Below, piece by piece: positions 26,924-34,339 of a DNA stretch of 64,000 nucleotides. The stretch comes from Melioribacter roseus. GTDB lineage: Bacteria; Bacteroidota; Ignavibacteria; Ignavibacteriales; Melioribacteraceae. A model generated the notes under the pieces. It worked only from the letters and a program-made list of their open reading frames with translations, was not told the origin of the DNA and searched no databases. Each line of letters starts with the position of its first letter. Positions within the stretch are counted from its first letter, which is position 1. The translations under genes and the position numbers were made by a program. The DNA lies in contig DYHH01000002.1 of NCBI GenBank assembly GCA_020724265.1, positions 1-64,000 of the forward strand, read 5' to 3'.

Positions 26924-28729
26924 ATGGGTATCCTTTCAAAAGGTCAAAAAAGTGCCGATAAGCTAATTCAAGAAAACGACGAGTTGAAGAATAAACTTCA
27001 CACCGTTCTTGATAAATACAGCAGTATGGAAGAACTTGAGGAAAAGCTTGGTAAAGCCAGAAAGGAACTTGCCGAGATTAATCAGAAGGAAAAAGAATCA
27101 GACAGCATGCTTCAAACTCTTGAAGCACAAATTGGTGAAAGAAAAAATGAATTTGAGCTGCTACAAGATAATATTGCTTCGTTGGAAGAATTACGTGAGA
27201 GCCTTGAAAAATCCGTAAACGATTTGCAAGTTGAGAACAACCAGCTCGCTAAGAACAGAGATGAAAGTGAAGAAAAAAACAGTTGGTTAACCGAAGAAAT
27301 TTCTAATAAGCAAAGTGAGTTAACCAGGTTAAACGAAGAAATACACAGGCAGCAGGATAAACAACAAAACTTATCACACGTAATTACCGAACTTGAACAG
27401 AGAATCTCCGGATTGCGCGAAGAAGAAAATCGAATTACTATAACCATAGAATCAAAAGAGGAAGAATATGCGCAGTTTGAGGCAACTTATCTTGAGCATA
27501 AAGAACAGAACGAGAGATATGAAAGTGAAATAGTTGAACTGCAGCAAAAAGTTGAAGAGTATAAACAACTTGAATCGGAACTTTCTAATAGAATTGAGGA
27601 ACTAAAGAGTAAAGAAAACGAAAGATTGGATTCAATAAAAAAGATTGACGAAAGAATTTCTTCCTCGGAAGAAATAAAATCCAGCTTAGAGCATAGTCTT
27701 GCAGCATTAACAAAACAGCTTGTCGATAAAGATTCCCTATATAATGAGTATAATGAAAAACGTGAAGAATTTACAAAAGAGCTAAACGCAAAACAGATAG
27801 AGCTTAATTCAATAAAAGAAAGTATTTCTCTTCATAGAGAAGAACTGGAAAAACTTGAATCCGATATTCAAAACCTGAAAGAAAGAAAAAGCGTATTAGA
27901 AGAAGAAGCACGGCGTGCCGAAGTTATTAAAAATGAAATTAATGAAACAACTCTTGCAAGAAGGGAAGAAGAAGAAAAACTTACTCACTCACTTTCGAAT
28001 CTTAAAAACAAATTGAGTGAGATCGAAAACCGGAAATTTGAAATTGAAGAAAACCAGCTCCAGGTAGAAAATAAATTTACAGAGGCGCTCCAGAAATTTA
28101 CGGATGAAATTAAAGATGCCGGTAGTAAACTATCGAAACTAAAACAGCAGGTTCTTGACAAAGAGAAAGAACTTAGAGAAAAAGAAGAATTACTTTTGGA
28201 TAAAACCGCACAAATCGCAGAGTACTCCGGTCTTAACAAAGTAATGCAAAAGGAAAGAACAACAACCGAACAATTTATTACATCACTTAAAACTCAGCAA
28301 AACGAACTCTTTGAAAATGTTGAAAGACTTAACAACAAAGAAAACAAAATTCGATTGGATATAAGCAGACTACGCTTAGAGAACGAAGCATTAAGTAAAC
28401 AAAGAGATGATCTGGAAAAAAATCTTCAGCAATTGATTGAACAAATAAATAGAAATTACAGTGAAACAGAATCACGTAACTCTGCACTAACCGAAGAAAT
28501 AAAAAGAAACGAGATAATTGCTGACGAACTTGACCAAAAAGTCGAATCAGCTAAACAAAATTTGCAGGAAATAAAAAGCGAAACGGCGAAAAAGGAAATT
28601 GAAAAAGAAGAATATGCAGCAAAAATTTCTCAACTAATTGCATTAGAAAAAAAGCTTCAAACAAAAATCTCAGCTTACGAACGACAGCTGAGTGATGATA
28701 GTGAGAATCCTTCTGATGATAAACAGTAG
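26924..28729 (+). CDS. Long coiled-coil protein, function unknown
   Basis: The 601-residue protein is almost entirely heptad-like, rich in Glu, Lys, Gln and Leu, with very few Pro or Gly, from about residue 15 to 590. It has no signal peptide, membrane helix, Walker motif or globular domain that I can see, so it is not a complete SMC or RecN protein. It may be a cytoplasmic filament or scaffold. The start is backed by ccggagag upstream. A 310-bp gap separates it from the envelope genes downstream, so it need not belong to that locus. Confidence 0.8.
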   Translation: MGILSKGQKSADKLIQENDELKNKLHTVLDKYSSMEELEEKLGKARKELAEINQKEKESDSMLQTLEAQIGERKNEFELLQDNIASLEELRESLEKSVNDLQVENNQLAKNRDESEEKNSWLTEEISNKQSELTRLNEEIHRQQDKQQNLSHVITELEQRISGLREEENRITITIESKEEEYAQFEATYLEHKEQNERYESEIVELQQKVEEYKQLESELSNRIEELKSKENERLDSIKKIDERISSSEEIKSSLEHSLAALTKQLVDKDSLYNEYNEKREEFTKELNAKQIELNSIKESISLHREELEKLESDIQNLKERKSVLEEEARRAEVIKNEINETTLARREEEEKLTHSLSNLKNKLSEIENRKFEIEENQLQVENKFTEALQKFTDEIKDAGSKLSKLKQQVLDKEKELREKEELLLDKTAQIAEYSGLNKVMQKERTTTEQFITSLKTQQNELFENVERLNNKENKIRLDISRLRLENEALSKQRDDLEKNLQQLIEQINRNYSETESRNSALTEEIKRNEIIADELDQKVESAKQNLQEIKSETAKKEIEKEEYAAKISQLIALEKKLQTKISAYERQLSDDSENPSDDKQ

Positions 28730-29039
28730 TACTAACTGATTTCATATTTATACACTACTGTATTAGTCTGAGATTAATAAATAATTTAATTTTCCTCCAT
28801 TATTTAGATTTTTTTGAATTTTATTAACATTTTATTTGGTATTGAAATTGAATAATAATAGGACAGCTTCTCTATTATTGTTGTTTTTTCTAATTTATTA
28901 ATTATTAATACTTTACAAGTATTGTCTGAAACAAAACATTAAAGAAGCGTACATAAATTATTTATTTACTTTTGATTTTTGTCTGATTACTTTTGCATAA
29001 TCGCAATTAATCAAATAGAAGAAAAACACACGACTTAAA
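28730..29039. other. Intergenic region before the envelope/acylation locus
   Basis: This 310-bp AT-rich stretch contains no credible gene. An AT-only potential stem (aataata with tattatt, near 28851-28886) followed by a T-rich run could weakly end the coiled-coil transcript. Two copies of tacttttg, 28967-28974 and 28988-28995, match the TAnnTTTG -7 box and could drive the downstream genes, but neither has a well-placed TTTG. Confidence 0.4.
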
Positions 29040-29744
29040 ATGAAAAAAATAACTCTACTGTTTATTATTTGTATTATCCCCTTAATTTCGATTGCGCAAT
29101 CAAATAATAATTATCTCAATAATCCTTTATATCAGAGACAACTTGAATTCTATAAAATATATAAACCGGTTAATCCCCGGATAGTAATGCTCGGCAATTC
29201 GCTAACTCACGGTGTAGATTGGAATAATTTATTAGGTAGAAATGATGTTGTTGAAATGGGGATAGTAAGCGATATCCTGTCGGGTTATTTTAATAGAATT
29301 CACTATGTAACCGAGCTCAAGCCCCAAATCTGTTTCATACTAGGCGGGCTTAACGATATTTATCAATGGATTCCGGTAGAAACTATTTTCGATGACTACG
29401 TAAAAGTAGTTGAAAGATTAAGAAGAAGCGGAATAACTGTTATCATTCAAAGTACACTTTATGCCGGTAGAGATTGGGGAAAAGATTGGCTCGCGGCAAA
29501 TAACCCGGAAGCAAATGCCGCCGAAATTAATAAAGAAAGAAATACCCAAGTTGATAGATTAAATATGTTGTTACGCAACTATGCAGTAAAAAATAGTATT
29601 GAATACATTGACTTAAACACTTTGATGAGCAGAGGAAATTATCTTCGTTCCGAGATTACTTATGATGGTGTTCATCTTAATGCTGCCGGTTATAAAATAT
29701 GGGGCAGGGAAGTCGAAAAGGTTTTGAAAAAAACAGGGATTTAA
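29040..29744 (+). CDS. Exported SGNH/GDSL-family hydrolase
   Basis: The 234-residue protein starts with a signal peptide (ITLLFIICIIPLISIAQS). SGNH blocks are visible: block I VMLGNSLTHG (nucleophile Ser, with GNS instead of GDS as in PAF-acetylhydrolase-like members), block III ILGGLNDIY (oxyanion Asn) and block V YDGVHLNAAGY (Asp-x-x-His). It probably removes or transfers acyl groups in the periplasm. It lies 15 nt before another SGNH protein and upstream of two MBOAT genes, the usual partners in polysaccharide O-acetylation. Confidence 0.87.
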   Translation: MKKITLLFIICIIPLISIAQSNNNYLNNPLYQRQLEFYKIYKPVNPRIVMLGNSLTHGVDWNNLLGRNDVVEMGIVSDILSGYFNRIHYVTELKPQICFILGGLNDIYQWIPVETIFDDYVKVVERLRRSGITVIIQSTLYAGRDWGKDWLAANNPEANAAEINKERNTQVDRLNMLLRNYAVKNSIEYIDLNTLMSRGNYLRSEITYDGVHLNAAGYKIWGREVEKVLKKTGI

Positions 29745-29759
29745 ACAAAAGGAGTAGAA

Positions 29760-31208
29760 ATGAAGAATAGAGCAAACGATATTTTAAAGATCCTGATTAT
29801 ATCGGTTATATTTTTATACGCATTTTCTTTCGTGCCGATCGATTATGAAATAATTGGATTAAAACTACATTCTGTCGATCTGTTTTCCGATTTGACAAAA
29901 GAATCGGAATCCGATGAAGAGTTTCAATACGATGAAGATTACTTTAAAATGGAAGATGATTTCTTCAAGACGGAAGATTCAACCGAATCTAATGACACAA
30001 GCGAAGATATAATTTTACTTGAAAATAATGTTAATCTTGCCGGTATAGGTTTGGCAAATTTATTGAAAGAATTGGATAATGATTTTTATTTCTTCGCTCC
30101 CGCAATGCAGGGAAAAGATGAACCGATAAGAGGAAATACCGCACAATTAAGAAAATTTTTTAACGAACTAAAAAACTCGAAATCGAAAATTGTAAGAATT
30201 GCTCATTACGGTGATTCTGCCATCGAGGGAGATTTAATAACAGCTGATCTTCGACAAGAATTTCAAAGAAAATACGGCGGTGAAGGTGTCGGATTTCTTG
30301 GTTTAACCTCACAAGACACTAAGTTTAGACAAACTACAACACAGAGATTTTCAAATAACTGGGAAACTGCCGCTATCTATTCTAACAATCCTAAAAATTT
30401 ACCTGTAGGAATCAGCGGTGAAATATTTATTCCGGAAGGCAACAGTTGGGTTGAATTTGAAACAAACCGAAGATACAGAACGGTTAAAAGCTTCAATAGG
30501 TTTAGAATTTTTTACAGCCATGCAAAAGCATCAGATGTTAAATATACAATTGACGGAAGTCAGAACGGAACAATTAAACTCAGACCCGGTAATGGCATTC
30601 AAGAAGCTGTTGTTGAGGTTGGTAAAAATGCAACTAAACTTAGACTAGAATTCACCAAAGAACAAGCATATTTTTACGGTGCAAGTTTAGAGGGCGGCAA
30701 TGGTGTTTATGTTGATAATCTTCCTCTTCGAGGTAATTCCGGTGTTGATATTAAAAATATTTCTGCCGGTGTATTAAAAGATTTTGCAAAATATTTAGAT
30801 TATAACCTGATCATATTGGAATTCGGGTTAAATGCAGCCGGCTCAATTACTTCAAGATATGATTGGTATGAAAGAGAAATGGTCGGTGTTATTAAACATT
30901 TACAGTCCGCTTTTCCTAATGCCGGAATTATATTGATTAGTGCTCATGATAAAAGTGTTCGTAAAGGTTCACAATTTGTAACCGACCCTGCTGTTGTTAC
31001 ATTATTGAAATCGCAAATGAATATTGCTAAATCAGCAGATATAGCTTTTTGGAATATGTTTGAAGCTATGGGGGGGTTAAATTCAATGCCTACATGGGTT
31101 GATGCAAATCCACCGTTAGCCTTTAAAGATTATATACATTTTAACGGACAAGGTGCAGAGAAGATTGCAGGAATGTTATTTGATTCAATAATGGGTGCCG
31201 GAAAATAA
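29760..31208 (+). CDS. Membrane-anchored SGNH-like protein, candidate glycan O-acetyltransferase partner
   Basis: The 482-residue protein has one N-terminal membrane helix (ILKILIISVIFLYAFSF), an acidic spacer (about 40-85), then a large periplasmic SGNH domain. It has RIAHYGDSAIEGDL (nucleophile Ser), ILEFGLNAAGS (Asn block) and DYIHFNGQGAEKI (Asp/His block). A beta-rich insert lies between blocks I and III. In alginate and acetylated-cellulose systems a periplasmic SGNH protein (AlgJ/AlgX type) receives acetyl from an MBOAT protein; the two MBOAT genes follow immediately. AGGAG precedes the ATG. The acetyltransferase role is inferred from domain and neighbours. Confidence 0.8.
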   Translation: MKNRANDILKILIISVIFLYAFSFVPIDYEIIGLKLHSVDLFSDLTKESESDEEFQYDEDYFKMEDDFFKTEDSTESNDTSEDIILLENNVNLAGIGLANLLKELDNDFYFFAPAMQGKDEPIRGNTAQLRKFFNELKNSKSKIVRIAHYGDSAIEGDLITADLRQEFQRKYGGEGVGFLGLTSQDTKFRQTTTQRFSNNWETAAIYSNNPKNLPVGISGEIFIPEGNSWVEFETNRRYRTVKSFNRFRIFYSHAKASDVKYTIDGSQNGTIKLRPGNGIQEAVVEVGKNATKLRLEFTKEQAYFYGASLEGGNGVYVDNLPLRGNSGVDIKNISAGVLKDFAKYLDYNLIILEFGLNAAGSITSRYDWYEREMVGVIKHLQSAFPNAGIILISAHDKSVRKGSQFVTDPAVVTLLKSQMNIAKSADIAFWNMFEAMGGLNSMPTWVDANPPLAFKDYIHFNGQGAEKIAGMLFDSIMGAGK

Positions 31209-31250
31209 TGAGGTCTCTATTTATCCAATAACATCACAAGGTATCTGTTA

Positions 31251-32723
31251 ATGGATCTAAATTCGTTTGCTCCTAATTTAATAGAGTTGATTAAATACAA
31301 TCCTTTACAGCCGTTGTTGTTTAACAGCGGCTTCTTCCTTTTTTTCTTCTTATTTATACTGGTATTTTATAGATTTTTCTGGCATAACTACCGCGCAAAA
31401 GTTTTTTTCTTAACAACGATCTCGCTCTATTTCTACTACAAATCCAGCGGTGTTTTTTTTGTACTGATAATTCTCAGTTCAATAATTGATTTCATTGCAG
31501 GCAAGGTTATTTACAAAAACGAATCCCCTTACTTTCGAAAACTCTTTCTTGTAATTAGCCTCGTGATGAATTTAGGAATACTCGGGTATTTCAAATACAC
31601 TAACTTTTTCTTAGACTCGTTTAACCAGTTAGGTGTCGGCAGCTTTGATATGCTTGATATTTTTCTGCCTGTCGGGGTATCGTTTTTTACTTTTCAATCT
31701 ATGAGTTATACGATTGATATTTACAGAGGACAACTAAAACCGGAAAATAAATTCACCGATTTTCTTTTCTTTGTTTCGTTCTTTCCTCAATTAGTAGCCG
31801 GTCCAATTGTTCGTGCATCAGACTTTTTACCGCAGATAAAAAACGATGTTTATGTTTCGCGTGAAGATATTGGACGCGCACTTTTTTTAATTATAGCTGG
31901 ACTACTTAAAAAAGCAGTTATTGCCGATTATATTAGTATTAACTTTGTCGATAGAGTATTTGAGTGGCCTACCCGCTTTACGGGTGTTGAAAATTTGCTT
32001 GCACTTTATGCATACACTATTCAACTCTATTGTGATTTTTCCGGTTATTCGGATATGGCAATTGGTTTAGCTTTACTTCTTGGTTTTAAACTTCCAATAA
32101 ATTTCAATTCACCTTATAAAGCGGCATCAATTACCGAATTTTGGCAGAGATGGCATATTTCTCTATCATCTTGGTTGAGAGATTATTTATATATCGGATT
32201 AGGCGGTAACCGAAAAGGAAATATTAGAACATATGTAAATCTCATATTGACTATGCTGTTAGGCGGTTTGTGGCACGGTGCTTCATGGCGAATGGTTATA
32301 TGGGGTTTAATACAAGGCACTGCTCTTGCCGTTGAAAGAAAACTTGGAATTAAAAAATGGACCGAGAGAAGCAAGTTGCATCGTTTTGTCGGATTTCTAA
32401 TAACATTCAATCTGTTTACTTTCACCCTTCTCTTCTTCCGTGCTCAATCTCACGAGATATCATTACAAATGCTCTCGCAAATGTGGAATTATTTTAATCC
32501 GGAAGTTTTTATGCAATTTGTTGAAGGTTATCCGCTTGTATTTATTTTAATAATAATTGGTTATATAACTCACTTTACACCTCAGAGCTGGGAAGTTAGA
32601 ACTCAAGAACTAATTACTAAACTTCCTTTAGTGGGTAAAGCATTACTAATTACAATTGTTATCTGGCTTGTTGCTCAATTTAAGTCGGCTGATATACAAC
32701 CGTTTATCTACTTCCAATTCTAA
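31251..32723 (+). CDS. MBOAT family membrane O-acyltransferase (AlgI-like), copy 1
   Basis: The 490-residue protein has about 10-12 membrane segments and the AlgI-type core: QLVAGPIVRASDFLPQ, YCDFSGYSDMAIGLALLLG, FWQRWHISLSSWLRDYLY (His302) and GGLWHGASWR with the catalytic-type His342. MBOAT proteins of this branch carry acetyl from the cytoplasm to a periplasmic transferase for polysaccharide acetylation. It is followed 17 nt later by a close paralogue with the same motif positions. The gene lies 42 nt after the SGNH gene. Confidence 0.9.
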   Translation: MDLNSFAPNLIELIKYNPLQPLLFNSGFFLFFFLFILVFYRFFWHNYRAKVFFLTTISLYFYYKSSGVFFVLIILSSIIDFIAGKVIYKNESPYFRKLFLVISLVMNLGILGYFKYTNFFLDSFNQLGVGSFDMLDIFLPVGVSFFTFQSMSYTIDIYRGQLKPENKFTDFLFFVSFFPQLVAGPIVRASDFLPQIKNDVYVSREDIGRALFLIIAGLLKKAVIADYISINFVDRVFEWPTRFTGVENLLALYAYTIQLYCDFSGYSDMAIGLALLLGFKLPINFNSPYKAASITEFWQRWHISLSSWLRDYLYIGLGGNRKGNIRTYVNLILTMLLGGLWHGASWRMVIWGLIQGTALAVERKLGIKKWTERSKLHRFVGFLITFNLFTFTLLFFRAQSHEISLQMLSQMWNYFNPEVFMQFVEGYPLVFILIIIGYITHFTPQSWEVRTQELITKLPLVGKALLITIVIWLVAQFKSADIQPFIYFQF

Positions 32724-32740
32724 TTAAAGGAAGGGAGCTA

Positions 32741-34216
32741 ATGTTTGAAAGTGATTTCTTTATAAATTTGGTAGAAATATTAAGTTACGATCCATTCAAA
32801 CCACTTCTTTTCAACAGCGGCTTTTTTCTTTTCTTTTTTATTTTCATTTTAATCTTCTATAGATTTTTCTGGAGAAATTACCGTGCAAAAGTTTTCTTTT
32901 TAACGGTAATGTCGCTCTACTTTTATTATAAATCAAGCGGCTTATTCTTCTATCTTGTTGTACTTAGTTCAATTGTCGATTTTATTGCCGGGAAGTACAT
33001 TCATTCAACTGAAGTACCGGCACGGAAAAAGCTTTTCTTAGTTTTAAGTATTCTAACAAACTTAGGAATACTAGGCTATTTTAAGTACACCAACTTTTTT
33101 ATTAATACAATCAACAGCATGTTATCCGGAGGGATTGAATTTGTTGATATATTTCTTCCGGTTGGAGTATCGTTTTTTACTTTTCAATCTATGAGTTATA
33201 CTATTGATATCTATAAAGGTAAGCTGGAACCGGAAAATAAATTTATAGATTTCCTATTCTTTGTATCGTTCTTTCCGCAGCTTGTTGCCGGGCCGATTGT
33301 AAGAGCAAAGGAATTTTTACCTCAAATTAAAAACGATGTATTTATTACAAAAGAAGAAATCGGGCGTGCCTTATTTTTAATTCTTGCCGGATTAATGAAA
33401 AAGGCAATAATAGCGGATTATATAAGTATCAACTTTATTGATCGCGTTTTTGAATGGCCTACCCGCTATACCGGAGCAGAAAACTTGATGGCTGTTTATG
33501 CATACCTTGTTCAGATATATTGTGACTTTTCAGGTTATTCGGATATGGCAATAGGTCTTGCGCTTTTACTTGGATTTAAATTGCCGTTAAATTTTAATGC
33601 TCCCTACAGAGCGAAAACAACAACAGAGTTTTGGCAGAGATGGCATATATCTCTTTCGTCTTGGCTAAGAGATTATCTTTACATTTCACTGGGTGGTAAT
33701 AGAAAAGGAAAAGGAAGAACATATATTAATTTGATGTTAACTATGCTGTTAGGCGGATTGTGGCACGGGGCGTCCTGGCGGTTTGTCATATGGGGCGGTT
33801 GGCATGGTTTGGCACTTGCAGTTGAAAGAATATTTAATATTCCGGAATGGATATCAAAAAAGAACATTGTAGTAAAAATTGTTGGTGTTTTTATAACAAT
33901 GCATGTATGGGCTGTCTCAATGATTTTTTTCCGTGCACAATCTTATGAAACAGGTTTCCAGATAATCAATCAGATAATACATTTTTTCCATTTTGAAGTC
34001 CTCTTTCAATTTATTGAAGGTTACACTTTAGTCTTTATTCTTATTATTATTGGCTACCTAACACATTATGTTCCTCAAAGGGTTGAAGATAAAGTTCAAG
34101 CATTTATTACAAATTTACCTCTGGTTGGAAAAGCATTTTTAATTACGTTTGTAATTTGGTTGGTTGCACAATTCAAAGCTGCTGATATTCAACCGTTTAT
34201 TTATTTCCAATTTTAA
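32741..34216 (+). CDS. MBOAT family membrane O-acyltransferase (AlgI-like), copy 2
   Basis: The 491-residue protein is closely similar to the preceding one from end to end, and its key histidines fall at the same residues (His302 in FWQRWHISLSSW, His342 in GGLWHGASWR). Both end in ADIQPFIYFQF. It has a strong SD (ggaaggga) and probably shares a transcript with copy 1. Differences concentrate in loops and the region after residue 350, suggesting a change of partner or substrate rather than decay. Both copies look functional. It arose by tandem duplication. Confidence 0.9.
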   Translation: MFESDFFINLVEILSYDPFKPLLFNSGFFLFFFIFILIFYRFFWRNYRAKVFFLTVMSLYFYYKSSGLFFYLVVLSSIVDFIAGKYIHSTEVPARKKLFLVLSILTNLGILGYFKYTNFFINTINSMLSGGIEFVDIFLPVGVSFFTFQSMSYTIDIYKGKLEPENKFIDFLFFVSFFPQLVAGPIVRAKEFLPQIKNDVFITKEEIGRALFLILAGLMKKAIIADYISINFIDRVFEWPTRYTGAENLMAVYAYLVQIYCDFSGYSDMAIGLALLLGFKLPLNFNAPYRAKTTTEFWQRWHISLSSWLRDYLYISLGGNRKGKGRTYINLMLTMLLGGLWHGASWRFVIWGGWHGLALAVERIFNIPEWISKKNIVVKIVGVFITMHVWAVSMIFFRAQSYETGFQIINQIIHFFHFEVLFQFIEGYTLVFILIIIGYLTHYVPQRVEDKVQAFITNLPLVGKAFLITFVIWLVAQFKAADIQPFIYFQF

Positions 34217-34339
34217 AATCGATTAAATTTTGGCGGTATAATAAATTCTGCACTTTCTTAAATAATTCTTTATATGATTTTGATTTTATGTTATTTTTAA
34301 CGGATACTATAATCTGAAATTATAATTTATTCTAACTTG

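Noticed and set aside
28851-28886. AT-only hairpin after the coiled-coil gene as a terminator
   Set aside because: Seven A/T pairs with a large loop are too weak to call; it is mentioned only in the gap entry.
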